A stretch of 64,000 nucleotides of DNA from Bacteroidia bacterium (GCA_030427865.1 JAUICK010000015.1:23436-87435); one strand, 5' to 3'. Positions 16,622 to 26,294 are shown, counted from the first letter of the stretch. The notes: generated by a model from the sequence alone, not told the origin. Numbers and translations are program-made.

Positions 16622-19600
16622 ATGAAAAAAAAACTACTATTAGCCTTCTTTTGTATCTCTTTTTGTGCATTCTCTCAAAAAAAAGAAGATAACACATCTA
16701 AAAAATGGGATGTCAACAATCCTCATAAAGATTGGAAATACAATACATTTAAATTAAATACTAATGAAGGCACTTGGATGAACTTAGACGTTTCTCCAGA
16801 TGGAAAAACAATAGTTTTTGATTTATTAGGAGACATTTATAAAATGCCAATTACTGGAGGAAAAGCCACTATTTTACGTGCAGGTTTAGCTTTTGAGGTG
16901 CAACCCAAATTTAGTCCAAACGGAAAATACATTTCTTTTACCAGTGATGCAGAAGGTGGTAATAATATTTGGGTAATGACAGCAGATGGTAAAAATGCTA
17001 AGTCTATTACCAAAGAAAAATACAGGTTGCTAAACAACGCTGTTTGGACACCAGATGGAAAATCATTAGTAGCAAGAAAACATTTTACCTCACAACGTTC
17101 TGTTGGTGCTGGTGAAATGTGGCAATATCTACTTTCTGGAACTTCGGGTTTACGTTTAACCAAAAGAAAAAACGACCAACAAGATGTAAATGATCCTTCC
17201 ATTTCACCAGATGGAAAATATCTTTATTATGCAGAAGACATGTATCCTGGAGGATATTTTCAGTACAACAAAGACCCTAATAAACAAATTTACGTCATCA
17301 ATCAATATAATTTTGAAACTGGTAAAACAGAAAGAATTACTGGTGGTCCAGGTGGCGCAGCAAGACCTGTTGTTTCTAAAGATGGTAAACTATTAGCGTT
17401 TGTAAAACGTGTAAGAACAAAGTCGGTTTTGTACATTCATGAATTAGCAACAGGAAAAGAATGGCCCATTTATAATAATTTAAGTAAAGATCAAAGTGAA
17501 GCTTGGGCAGTTTTTGGAGTTTATCCTTATTTTAACTGGATGCCAAATAATAAAGATATTGTTATTTGGAGTCAAGGAAAAATCAATAAAATAAATATTG
17601 ATACCAAACAGGTTACAAATATTCCTTTTCAAATAAATCAAGAAATTAAGTTAGCAAAAACACATCGTGTTAAAAGAAAGGTTTTTGAAGAAACATTTAC
17701 ATCTAAAATGATTAAAAATGTAAAAACTTCTCCTAATGGTAAAACAATTGTATTTACTTCTTTGGGCCATATTTATAAAAAAGATTTACCAAACGGAAAC
17801 CCAAAAAGAATTACCAATTTAACTGATTTTGAAGCAGAACCTAATTTTTCATCAGATGGAAAATCGATTCTTTTTGTTACTTGGAATGATGAAAATTTAG
17901 GTGCTATTTATAAAGTAAATTTAAATGGAACCAATTTAACCAAAATCACTAAAGAAAAAGGAATTTATAGAACTCCTGCTTTTAATAGTAATGATACTCA
18001 AATTGTTTACAGAAAAGAAGCTGGAAATGGCGACCAAGGCTATGATTATACAAAAAAAACAGGGATTTTTATTGCAAATGCAGACGGAACCAATGCCAAA
18101 AGAATTTCTAAAAATGGCGAATTTCCAATATTTTCGGCTAATAATAAACGTATTTTCTTTCAAACAGGAGGTTCTTTTTTTGGTGGTTTAACAAAAAAAT
18201 TAAAAAGTGTAAACTTAAATGGGAAAGATGAAAGAAGTCATTTTAAATCAAAATTAGCAAATAGATTAGTACCAAGTACAGATAATAAATTTATTGCTTT
18301 TATTCACTTACACAAATTGTATGTTGCTCCTTTTGTAATGAATGGTAGTGAAATAAACTTAGACCAAAATACAAAATCTTTTAAAGTAGAAAGTTTATCT
18401 AAAAATGCAGGAATAAATTTACATTGGTCTAAAAACAATAGTAAAGTTTTTTGGACTTTAGGAGATGAATATTTTTCAAAATCTGTAATTAACAATACTA
18501 CGAATCCTTTTTCAAAATCGAACTTAAAGGAAGAAAAGGAAAAAGGCATAAAAATCAATTTAAAAAGCAAAACAGACGTTCCAGATGGTAGAATTGCATT
18601 TAAAAATGCAAGAATAATTACCATGAAAGGAAATCAAATTTTTGAAAACGGAACAATTGTTATTCATAAAAACAAAATAGAAAAGTTAGGAAAAACAAAC
18701 ACAACATCTATTCCAACAGATGCAAAAGTGTATGATATGGATGGAAAGACTATTATGCCAGGTATTGTAGATGTTCATGCTCATGTTGGTGCTTTTAGAA
18801 ATGGATTAAGTACCCAGAAACACTGGCAATTTTATGCAAATTTAGCTTTTGGAGTTACTACTTCTCATGATCCTTCTGTACATACAGCAGCTGCTTTTAC
18901 ATTAGAAGAATTGCAAAGAAGCGGACATTTAGTAGGTCCAAGAATGTTCTCTACAGGATTTATATTGTATGGTGCAGAAGGCGACTTTAAAGCGGTTGTT
19001 AATAATTTAGAAGATGCACGTTTTGCAGTTTCAAGAACCAAAGCATTTGGAGCAAAATCTATTAAAAGTTACAATCAACCAAGAAGAGAACAGCGCCAGC
19101 AAATTATGCAAGCAGCTAAAGAATTAGGGGTAAATGTGGTGCCTGAAGGGGGGTCTAATTTCTATTCGAATATGTCTATGATTTTTGATGGACATACAGG
19201 AATAGAGCACAATATTCCTGTAAATCCAGTTTATAAAGATGTATTGTCTCTTTGGAAAAACAGTAAAACAGGTTATACTCCTACTTTAATTGTGAATTAC
19301 GGAGGCATGAATGGTGAGTTTGAATGGTATCAAAAAAGTAACGTTTGGGAGAATAAAACCTTATTAAAATACACACCAAGATACGTTGTAGATACTCGCT
19401 CAAGACACAGAACTATGATTCCTGAAGAAGAATATATTAACGGGCATGTTTTAACTTCTAAAACTGTAACAGCTTTGGCAAATGAAGGCGTAAAAGTTAA
19501 CTTAGGTGCACATGGACAATTACAGGGTTTAGGCGCTCATTGGGAGTTATGGATGTTACAACAAGGTGGATTATCTAATCACGAAGCCCTAAAAGCTGCC

Positions 19601-19900
19601 ACAATAAATGGTGCTGATTATATTGGAGTTGCTGATGAAATTGGTTCTTTAGAAAAAGGGAAATTAGCAGATTTAATTATTTTAGATAAAAACCCTTTAG
19701 AAGATATTAAAAACTCAAATTCTGTAATTTACACCATGATTAATGGTCGTTTATATGATATAAATTCAATGAACGAGATTGGAAATTACAATAAAAAAAG
19801 AACAAAATTCTATTTTGAGATAAACGGCTATAACCAAGGAGTTCCTGTAAATATGAATACAAATAGTTTTACAACACCTACTTGTAGTTGTCATGAGTAA
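16622..19900 (+). CDS. secreted beta-propeller amidohydrolase
   Basis: 1092 residues. The signal peptide is MKKKLLLAFFCISFCAFSQ. A TolB/WD40-like beta-propeller fills about 40-640, with repeats such as LDVSPDGKTIVFDLLGDIY, FSPNGKYISFTSDAEGG and FSSDGKSILFVTWNDEN. A metal-dependent amidohydrolase domain follows from about 655. IMPGIVDVHAHVG gives the HxH pair near 718-720. Later come EHNIP and LGAHGQLQGLGAHWELW, then the C-terminal GSLEKGKLADLIILDKNP. The domain order resembles secreted peptidase-like proteins in which the propeller gates an active site. Substrate is unknown; imidodipeptidase-like or cyclic amide hydrolysis is plausible. It is probably periplasmic. The C-terminus ends in CSCHE. 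Confidence 0.87.
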   Translation: MKKKLLLAFFCISFCAFSQKKEDNTSKKWDVNNPHKDWKYNTFKLNTNEGTWMNLDVSPDGKTIVFDLLGDIYKMPITGGKATILRAGLAFEVQPKFSPNGKYISFTSDAEGGNNIWVMTADGKNAKSITKEKYRLLNNAVWTPDGKSLVARKHFTSQRSVGAGEMWQYLLSGTSGLRLTKRKNDQQDVNDPSISPDGKYLYYAEDMYPGGYFQYNKDPNKQIYVINQYNFETGKTERITGGPGGAARPVVSKDGKLLAFVKRVRTKSVLYIHELATGKEWPIYNNLSKDQSEAWAVFGVYPYFNWMPNNKDIVIWSQGKINKINIDTKQVTNIPFQINQEIKLAKTHRVKRKVFEETFTSKMIKNVKTSPNGKTIVFTSLGHIYKKDLPNGNPKRITNLTDFEAEPNFSSDGKSILFVTWNDENLGAIYKVNLNGTNLTKITKEKGIYRTPAFNSNDTQIVYRKEAGNGDQGYDYTKKTGIFIANADGTNAKRISKNGEFPIFSANNKRIFFQTGGSFFGGLTKKLKSVNLNGKDERSHFKSKLANRLVPSTDNKFIAFIHLHKLYVAPFVMNGSEINLDQNTKSFKVESLSKNAGINLHWSKNNSKVFWTLGDEYFSKSVINNTTNPFSKSNLKEEKEKGIKINLKSKTDVPDGRIAFKNARIITMKGNQIFENGTIVIHKNKIEKLGKTNTTSIPTDAKVYDMDGKTIMPGIVDVHAHVGAFRNGLSTQKHWQFYANLAFGVTTSHDPSVHTAAAFTLEELQRSGHLVGPRMFSTGFILYGAEGDFKAVVNNLEDARFAVSRTKAFGAKSIKSYNQPRREQRQQIMQAAKELGVNVVPEGGSNFYSNMSMIFDGHTGIEHNIPVNPVYKDVLSLWKNSKTGYTPTLIVNYGGMNGEFEWYQKSNVWENKTLLKYTPRYVVDTRSRHRTMIPEEEYINGHVLTSKTVTALANEGVKVNLGAHGQLQGLGAHWELWMLQQGGLSNHEALKAATINGADYIGVADEIGSLEKGKLADLIILDKNPLEDIKNSNSVIYTMINGRLYDINSMNEIGNYNKKRTKFYFEINGYNQGVPVNMNTNSFTTPTCSCHE

Positions 19901-19906
19901 GTTTGG

Positions 19907-20461
19907 TTAATTCTTTGGATAAATCACATTATTTAAAGCAATATCAAATTGGTTAATATCAGTAATTTTAGAAATAGGTTTAAAGAAATTTAAACCTATT
20001 TTTTTGCAATCTTTTCTACATTTAGACAAAAATCTATCGTAAAAACCTTTTCCATAACCTACTCTGTAGTTGCTTTTATCAGAAATTAAAAGTGGTACAA
20101 AAACCAAATCAAGTTCAAATTCTGCTACTTGCTTTGCTTTTATAGGCTCTGGAACTCCGAATTTATTAAGTTCTAATTTTGTGTTTTCTTCGAAATAAAA
20201 ATGGCTTAAAGAATTGTTTTCGAAATTACATTTACTTACTACAATTTGCTTATGCTGCTTTCTAAAATAATTTATAATAGGCTGTGTATCAATTTCTTTA
20301 AACTTTTTTAACGTTAGAAATAAGTGTACTTTTTGTACATTAGAAATATCTAAATCTAAAATTTGCTGATAGATATTGTCTTGTAATATTTGCAGTTCTT
20401 CTATAGATAATTCTGCTCTTTTTTGTTTATAAATTGTTCTTAATTCTTTTTTTAACATCAA
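19907..20461 (-). CDS. 5-formyltetrahydrofolate cyclo-ligase
   Basis: 184 residues. It converts 5-formyltetrahydrofolate to 5,10-methenyltetrahydrofolate with ATP. KKELRTIYKQKRAELS is at the N-terminus. The family signature is VGYGKGFYDRFLSKC (about 133-147), preceded by DLVFVPLLISDKSNYR. It lies 7 bp downstream of the FAD oxidoreductase gene on the same strand, so it probably rides at the end of the hydroxyproline operon transcript without being part of that pathway. It is convergent with the amidohydrolase gene. Confidence 0.94.
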   Translation of the reverse strand: MMLKKELRTIYKQKRAELSIEELQILQDNIYQQILDLDISNVQKVHLFLTLKKFKEIDTQPIINYFRKQHKQIVVSKCNFENNSLSHFYFEENTKLELNKFGVPEPIKAKQVAEFELDLVFVPLLISDKSNYRVGYGKGFYDRFLSKCRKDCKKIGLNFFKPISKITDINQFDIALNNVIYPKN

Positions 20462-20468
20462 TTCAAAA

Positions 20469-21716
20469 TTAAGAAAATCTATCTATAGCAAAAGGAGATA
20501 AACTCAAAGAATACTTTTTATCAGAAATAATTTCAGAAACTAATTTACCTGTTGCAGGTCCTAAACTCCACCCCATCATTGCATGCCCAGTGGCAAAAGT
20601 TACATTTTTACACTTAGAGGATTTACCAATATATGGCAATCCGTCTGGCGATAGTGGGCGTAAACCACATTGCGCTTCTTCTCTTTCTTGCTGATTAATA
20701 TTTAGGTTTGGGTAATATTTTTCGGCAGCATTAGCAATTGCGTGCACTCTTATAGGATTAATTTTATGATTAATACCACCAATTTCCATAGTTCCTGCAA
20801 ACCGTGTAAAACCATTCATTGGCGTAACTGCAACTTTTGCTTCCATTAAAATGGCAGGTATGGTAATATTTGTTTCTTTGTTAACATTAATTCGATAACC
20901 TTTTCCTGCTTGAATTGGTATTTTAATTCCTAATTTTTTAGCAAAATTTTGGGACCAGGCTCCAGTTGCTATTACAAATTCATCTGCTTTAGCATTAAGA
21001 TTTTTAGTTTTAATTGCTTTTATTTTATCGCTTGCAACAACAATATCTAAAACTTCTTCATTCTCTAAAATACTAACCCCTTTCTTTTTTAAATAAGCTT
21101 TTAATTTAGGCATAAACTCATTGGGTGTCATGTGTGCGTCTGAATGATAATACACAGCACCTTTAATGTTTATATCTATGTTAGACTCTATTTTTTGAAC
21201 TTCTTCTTTAGATAAGTTTTCAACTTTTAAGCCTTCTTTAATCGCTTTCTGCCCAACTTTCCATTCTTCTTCACCTGCTTTTTCTGTTTGATAATACATC
21301 ATTAAACCTTTATGTTGATGAAAAAAATCGAACTCGTTAGAGTTTTTCATTTCTTGATACAATTCTCTGCTTAACAAATTAATATCTTTAATAACAGGTA
21401 TTGCTTTCTCTACTTTTTTTGCAGTTGCCGATTTTTTAAAAGCTAAACTCCACTTTAAAAAATCGATATTTAAGCGAGGTTTTACGTAAAATGGACTTGA
21501 TGGATTAAACATCCATTTAATGCCTTTGTTAATCATTCCTGGTGCAGCCAAAGAAATAATATGACTTGGTGTAATATAACCTGCATTAACATAAGATGCT
21601 CCCGAAGAGAAATCAGATTTATCGATAACAGTTACTTTATGTCCTTCTTTTTGTAGATAATAAGCACTAGATAAACCTATAATTCCACCCCCAACTATAA
21701 TTACACTTTTAGTCAT
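20469..21716 (-). CDS. FAD-dependent D-amino-acid dehydrogenase, probable D-hydroxyproline dehydrogenase
   Basis: 415 residues of the DadA/glycine-oxidase type. The FAD Rossmann motif is IIVGGGIIGLSSAYYL at 5-20, YVNAGYITPSH comes next, and ATGAWSQNFAKKLGI and GLRPLSPDGLPYIG near the C-terminus complete the fold. Because the neighbours encode the other three steps of hydroxyproline breakdown, the likely substrate is cis-4-hydroxy-D-proline, oxidised to 1-pyrroline-4-hydroxy-2-carboxylate. The electron acceptor is unknown. The gene follows the epimerase by 32 bp. A general D-amino-acid dehydrogenase is the alternative. Confidence 0.88.
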   Translation of the reverse strand: MTKSVIIVGGGIIGLSSAYYLQKEGHKVTVIDKSDFSSGASYVNAGYITPSHIISLAAPGMINKGIKWMFNPSSPFYVKPRLNIDFLKWSLAFKKSATAKKVEKAIPVIKDINLLSRELYQEMKNSNEFDFFHQHKGLMMYYQTEKAGEEEWKVGQKAIKEGLKVENLSKEEVQKIESNIDINIKGAVYYHSDAHMTPNEFMPKLKAYLKKKGVSILENEEVLDIVVASDKIKAIKTKNLNAKADEFVIATGAWSQNFAKKLGIKIPIQAGKGYRINVNKETNITIPAILMEAKVAVTPMNGFTRFAGTMEIGGINHKINPIRVHAIANAAEKYYPNLNINQQEREEAQCGLRPLSPDGLPYIGKSSKCKNVTFATGHAMMGWSLGPATGKLVSEIISDKKYSLSLSPFAIDRFS

Positions 21717-21748
21717 TTTTAGTCATCATTTTTACATCTCAACAAAAA

Positions 21749-22759
21749 TTATATCACACTAAATCCATACGCATAAGGATCATCGTCTGTATCTATAGTA
21801 ATAATATTTTGTCCATAAATTTTTGCCCATCCTCTAATACTTGGAACAATTGCTTTTTGCTTTCCTATAAAAGTTTCTTGCTCTATTTTTCCAACAAAAG
21901 TACTTCCAATATAACTTTCATGAATAAATTCTTGCCCTACTTGTAGTTTTCCTTTAGCATGTAATTGCGCTAATCTTGCTGATGTTCCTGTTCCACAAGG
22001 GCTTCTATCAATGGCTTTATCTCCATAAAAAACAGCATTTCTTCCGTCTGAAGTTTCATGAATTGAATTTCCTGTCCATAATAAATGTGTCACGCCTTTA
22101 ATAGATTTGTTCTCTAAATGTACAAATTGGTTCGCATATTTTTGGTTGATACGTTTTCTTACTATCTGAGAATATTGAATAATTTTAGCTGCAGTAAAGT
22201 CTTGAATTCCACTAAAATTTTTTTGTGGATCTATAATTGCATAAAAATTTCCACCGTAAGCAACATCAAACATTATCTTACCTAATTCTGGGCATTTTAT
22301 TGTCAAGTTTTCAGCAGCCAAATAACTTTTTACATTGGTTAGTTTTACCCAATCTACTTTATTGTTCGTTTGCTGATATTCAATCTCTACCAAACCTGCT
22401 GGTGCTTCCATTTTAATTTTTCCTGGAATTTTTGGTGTTATGAAACCTTTTTCAATGGCGATGGTAATTGTACCAATAGTTCCATGACCACACATGGGCA
22501 AACAACCTGAGGTTTCTATAAATAAAATGGCAAAATCGTTTTCTTTATGATGTGGAGGATATAAAATTGAACCACTCATCATATCATGACCTCTGGGTTC
22601 AAACATTAAGCCTTTTCGTATCCAATCGAATTCTTTTATAAAGTACAAACGTTTTTCATTCATGGTTTTGCCCACCAATTCTGGGCCACCTTTCTTTATA
22701 ACTCTTACAGGGTTTCCACAAGTATGGGCATCAATACAAACAAAAGTATGTTTACTCAT
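21749..22759 (-). CDS. 4-hydroxyproline 2-epimerase (proline racemase family)
   Basis: 336 residues. Both catalytic Cys of a true epimerase are present: Cys90 in MCGHGTIG and Cys255 in DRSPCGTGTSA. Dehydratases of this superfamily usually replace one of them. HTCGNPVRV near the N-terminus and GSTFVGKIE near the C-terminus are also typical. The reaction is trans-4-hydroxy-L-proline to cis-4-hydroxy-D-proline, the first step of the pathway. The gene overlaps the DUF885 gene by 8 bp and is followed by the D-hydroxyproline dehydrogenase gene, so the order matches the pathway. Proline racemase activity is less likely because of this context. Confidence 0.9.
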   Translation of the reverse strand: MSKHTFVCIDAHTCGNPVRVIKKGGPELVGKTMNEKRLYFIKEFDWIRKGLMFEPRGHDMMSGSILYPPHHKENDFAILFIETSGCLPMCGHGTIGTITIAIEKGFITPKIPGKIKMEAPAGLVEIEYQQTNNKVDWVKLTNVKSYLAAENLTIKCPELGKIMFDVAYGGNFYAIIDPQKNFSGIQDFTAAKIIQYSQIVRKRINQKYANQFVHLENKSIKGVTHLLWTGNSIHETSDGRNAVFYGDKAIDRSPCGTGTSARLAQLHAKGKLQVGQEFIHESYIGSTFVGKIEQETFIGKQKAIVPSIRGWAKIYGQNIITIDTDDDPYAYGFSVI

Positions 22760-24494
22760 TTTTTACTTTGTTGATATAATTATTAATTCTCTCTTCTAAA
22801 ATAGCCAGAGTAACTGTTCCTTGTTCTAAAATAATTTCGTGAAAATCTCTAATATCAAACTTATTTTGTAACTCTTTTTCTGCTTTTTTTCGTAGTTCAC
22901 GAATTTTTAGCTCACCTATTTTATAAGAAAGTGCTTGCCCTGGCCAAGAAATATACCTGTCTGTTTCTGTATTAATTTCGTGCAAAGACAATGCTGTATT
23001 TTCTGACATATAATTTACCACTTGCTCACGAGACCAACCTTTTGCGTGAATTCCTGTGTCTACCACCAATCTACAAGCACGCCACATTTCGTAAGTAAAT
23101 TTCCCAAATTGTTCGTAAGGAGTTGTGTACATTCCCATTTCATCTGCTAAAAATTCAGAATATAAGCCCCAACCTTCTCCGTACGCAGATAAGTATAAAT
23201 CTTTACGGAATTGGGGGATGGAATCTCCCAACTCATTATTTAAACTTCCTTGTAAATGATGTCCAGGAACTGCCTCATGAACTGTTAATGAAGGTAAAGT
23301 GTATAAAGTTCTACTTGATAAATCGTATGTATTTACCCAATAATAACCAGGCGAAGTGCTATTTTTTGAAGTTCCAATATAACGTCCTCCTGTGTATTTT
23401 GGAGCAATTGCATCTGGAACAGGAGCAACACCATAAGGTTTTCTCGGTAAGGTTTTAAAGAATTTAGGTAATTGAGCATCCGCTCTTTTTGCCATATCTC
23501 TTGCAATCATTAATAATTCTTTTGGTGATTTGGCATAGAAATGTTTGTCTGTTCTCAAGAATTTTAAGAAATCTGCAAAAGATCCTATAAAGTTTAATTC
23601 TTTGATAATTTTTTGCATCTCTGCTTTAATTCTTGCAACTTCTTTTAATCCTATTTGATGAATATCATCTGCTGTGTATTGTTTACTTGTAGTGTAAAAA
23701 TTAATTCTATTTTGATAATAAGCTGCTCCATTTGGTGTTTCTGAAACCCCCAAAGTAGTTCTTGTTTTTGGTAAATATTCTGTTTCAAAAAAGGTTTTAA
23801 TTCTTTTGAATTCTGGCACTACTTTTTGCTCTATAACATTTTTAGCAGCAGTTAAAACAGAATCTTTTTGAGATTGATGTAAACTTGATGGTAAATTTTG
23901 AAAAGGTTTGTAAAACGGACTTTTTTTAAAATCATCAACAATGTGGTTATTGTATGTAGATTCATATCCTTTAAAAATTACTTTTGGTTGTGATACTCCT
24001 TTTGCTAAGCCTTCTCTTAAATTAACAAAATGTTGATTTACAAACTCAGGTAAACTATTCAACTTTTTTAAATATTCTTTTACTTCCCAATAATTATTGA
24101 GTGGTTTTATTTGATAGTTTAAACTGCTATGAAAACCCGAATCTGATAATAATGGATTTAAAAATCGCTCGAATTTGTAAAAATCAATTTTGTCTTGTAA
24201 AACAAACTTTAACAATTTTGCAGAAATTTGCTCTGTTTCAGAAAGTTCGTCCAGTTTGATGCACTTAAAATATTGCAGTTGATTTTCTGCATATTCTGCT
24301 TCTTGCTTATAATATCCTCTTGTGTATAGACCTAAAGGATATTTATTTTTATCATAAGATTCTCTTCTTTGATGAGATTGAATGATAATATCTAATTCTT
24401 TTGAAGAACTACTACATTTTTCTTCTCTATTATTACAAGAAATTATCAACGTTAAAAAGACAACACTAAAAAGAAATTTATACAGCTTCCTCAT
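22752..24494 (-). CDS. DUF885-family putative metallopeptidase lipoprotein
   Basis: 580 residues with a lipoprotein signal (LTLIISC, Cys20). The DUF885 domain fills the rest. The key motif is HEAVPGHHLQ (about 405-414), a zinc-type HExxxxHH arrangement, followed by YGEGWGLYSEFLADEMG (Glu-rich third-ligand region). YWVNTYDLSSR precedes it. The family is usually annotated as uncharacterised or as a peptidase. Here it sits between the dehydrogenase and epimerase genes, overlapping one by 1 bp and the other by 8 bp. A role in releasing hydroxyproline from peptides outside the inner membrane is attractive, but this is inference. Confidence 0.85.
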   Translation of the reverse strand: MRKLYKFLFSVVFLTLIISCNNREEKCSSSSKELDIIIQSHQRRESYDKNKYPLGLYTRGYYKQEAEYAENQLQYFKCIKLDELSETEQISAKLLKFVLQDKIDFYKFERFLNPLLSDSGFHSSLNYQIKPLNNYWEVKEYLKKLNSLPEFVNQHFVNLREGLAKGVSQPKVIFKGYESTYNNHIVDDFKKSPFYKPFQNLPSSLHQSQKDSVLTAAKNVIEQKVVPEFKRIKTFFETEYLPKTRTTLGVSETPNGAAYYQNRINFYTTSKQYTADDIHQIGLKEVARIKAEMQKIIKELNFIGSFADFLKFLRTDKHFYAKSPKELLMIARDMAKRADAQLPKFFKTLPRKPYGVAPVPDAIAPKYTGGRYIGTSKNSTSPGYYWVNTYDLSSRTLYTLPSLTVHEAVPGHHLQGSLNNELGDSIPQFRKDLYLSAYGEGWGLYSEFLADEMGMYTTPYEQFGKFTYEMWRACRLVVDTGIHAKGWSREQVVNYMSENTALSLHEINTETDRYISWPGQALSYKIGELKIRELRKKAEKELQNKFDIRDFHEIILEQGTVTLAILEERINNYINKVKNE

Positions 24495-26074
24495 TATATT
24501 TTTTGATTGGTTCTTTTACCTTCTACAGTTCTAAATATGTCTAAAGGATTCTCATTTTGTAATTCCTTAGGCAGCAAAGAATTTGGCCAATCTTGATAGC
24601 TAAAAGGACGCACCCAACGTTTTATAGAATTGATACCTACTGCTGTAAATCTACTATCTGTAGAAGCTGGATATGGACCTCCGTGAACCATAGATTCACA
24701 AACCTCAACTCCTGTTGGAACTCCGTTAAAAATAATACGTCCTACTCTATTTTGCAATGCAGCAACTAAAGAGGTATAATTATTCACTTCATTTTCATCT
24801 GAAATTATGGTTCCAGTTAATTGACCTTCTAAATTGGCAATTATTTGTTCTAATTCGTTTTCATTTTCACACTGCACTACCATAGAAAAAGGCCCAAAAA
24901 CTTCTAAATGTAAGGTTGAATTTTCTAAAAAGTCTTTCCCATTAACAGAAACAACAGTTTGTTGGGCATAATTATTTTCTACTTCTGCTTCGTAATTGGC
25001 GGTAATTGTTACATTTTCTTGTGAAACCACCTTTTCTTTGTTTGCATTGTACCCTTTTTTGATGTTGGGATGCAACATACAAGATGGGTTTATTTTGATA
25101 ATTTCATCAGATAAATTATTAATGAAACTTGTTAAATTTTCACTTTTAATTCCAAGAATTAAACCAGGATTTGTACAAAACTGTCCTGTGCCTAAAGTAA
25201 TAGAATTAGCATAGGTTTTTGCAATTTCTTGATGTCTGTTTTCTAATGCTTTTGGTAAAATAACTACAGGATTTATACTGCCCATTTCAGCAAAAACAGG
25301 AATTGGTTCTTCTCTTTTTGCAGCTAAATCTAACAATGCTCTTCCTCCTTTTATGCTTCCTGTAAAACCTACAGCTTTTACTTTTGGGTTGACTACTAAT
25401 TGTTGCCCAACTTCTATTCCGCTTGAATTTAGATTAGAAAAAACGCCATTTGGCATCCCAGTTTTATGGGCTGCTTTTACAATTGCTGATGCCACTAATT
25501 CTCCTGTTCCTGCATGCATTGGATGCGATTTTACAATTACAGGACAACCTGCTGCTAAAGCTGCTGCTGTGTCTCCACCTGCAGTAGAATATGCTAAAGG
25601 AAAATTACTTGCGCCAAAAACCACAACTGGACCTAAAGGAATGAGCATTTTTCTAATATCTAACTTTGGTATTGGCTCTCTGTTAGGTTGTGCTAAATCT
25701 ATGGTTGCTTCTAGCCAAGAACCTTCTGCAACTAAATTTGCAAAACTTCTTAATTGTCCAACAGTTCTACCTCTTTCTCCTTTTGCTCTTCCTTCTAACA
25801 GACCTGTTTCAGAACAATACATTTTTACTAATTCGTCATCTAAAGCTAAAATTTCGTCTGCAATGGTGTTTAAAAAATCTGCTTTTCTTTTTCCTGAAAT
25901 GAACCTGAACTCTTGAAAAGCTTTTGATGCTAAAGTAACTGCTTCTTGAATTTCTTCTGAAGAGGCTTCTGTAAAAACAGTACTATTTTCTGTATTTAAT
26001 TCTGGATTAAAAGTTTGAAACGTTTTGTTTCCGTTGGCAGATAATTGATTGCCTATGTAGTTTTTTCCTGTCAT
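24494..26074 (-). CDS. 2-oxoglutarate semialdehyde (2,5-dioxovalerate) dehydrogenase
   Basis: 526 residues, aldehyde dehydrogenase superfamily. Catalytic residues are Asn157 (GASNFP), Glu263 (FAEMGS) and Cys300 (GTGQFCTNPG). The length and RVGRIIFNGVPTGVEVCESM fit the NADP-linked subgroup that oxidises 2,5-dioxopentanoate to 2-oxoglutarate, the last hydroxyproline step. The TAATG overlap with the DUF885 gene shows coupling. The upstream deaminase gene is separated by a 220-bp spacer holding a multi-hairpin repeat. Confidence 0.92.
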   Translation of the reverse strand: MTGKNYIGNQLSANGNKTFQTFNPELNTENSTVFTEASSEEIQEAVTLASKAFQEFRFISGKRKADFLNTIADEILALDDELVKMYCSETGLLEGRAKGERGRTVGQLRSFANLVAEGSWLEATIDLAQPNREPIPKLDIRKMLIPLGPVVVFGASNFPLAYSTAGGDTAAALAAGCPVIVKSHPMHAGTGELVASAIVKAAHKTGMPNGVFSNLNSSGIEVGQQLVVNPKVKAVGFTGSIKGGRALLDLAAKREEPIPVFAEMGSINPVVILPKALENRHQEIAKTYANSITLGTGQFCTNPGLILGIKSENLTSFINNLSDEIIKINPSCMLHPNIKKGYNANKEKVVSQENVTITANYEAEVENNYAQQTVVSVNGKDFLENSTLHLEVFGPFSMVVQCENENELEQIIANLEGQLTGTIISDENEVNNYTSLVAALQNRVGRIIFNGVPTGVEVCESMVHGGPYPASTDSRFTAVGINSIKRWVRPFSYQDWPNSLLPKELQNENPLDIFRTVEGKRTNQKI

Positions 26075-26100
26075 CTTTTTGTTTGCGATTCGCTAGTTTG

Positions 26101-26281
26101 TGTTAGGGATTGAAACGGCATCCTTTTTTAGCCTATTTAAATTTGCGTTATTACGAGGAACAAAGTAATCTCTTTAATTAAGAGATTGCCAGAGTTTACA
26201 AAAAAGTAAACTTCGTAATGACAGCTAAAAAAGATACAATGTAAAGCCCGACTTTACTGCCAAATGCTTTTGGCAGAAAGT
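26101..26281. repeat. composite multi-palindrome element inside the hydroxyproline operon
   Basis: Several inverted repeats are nested or adjacent. The outer pair is ATCCTTTTTTAGC (26120-26132) with GCTAAAAAAGAT (26224-26235). The inner pair is GTTATTACGAGG (26147-26158) with CTTCGTAATGAC (26211-26222). Inside are hairpins 26167-26187 (8-bp stem) and 26193-26212 (7-bp stem). A further hairpin, CTGCCAAA/TTTGGCAG, is at 26257-26276. The outer segment TTAGGGATTGAAACGGC and AAAGCCCGACTTT look like parts of dispersed flavobacterial repeats (recognition from memory). It separates the first gene of the operon from the rest. Confidence 0.75.
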
Positions 26282-26294
26282 AACACTCTAATTA

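Noticed and set aside
25353..25916. Long plus-strand open frame (187 codons) opposite the aldehyde dehydrogenase gene
   Set aside because: It is antisense to a well-supported gene. Its composition mirrors the codon use of the real strand, and no domain or promoter is seen.
26101..26281. Composite palindrome considered as a tRNA, riboswitch or CRISPR remnant
   Set aside because: No cloverleaf, no conserved ligand-binding motif and no regularly spaced direct repeats; only inverted repeats are present.
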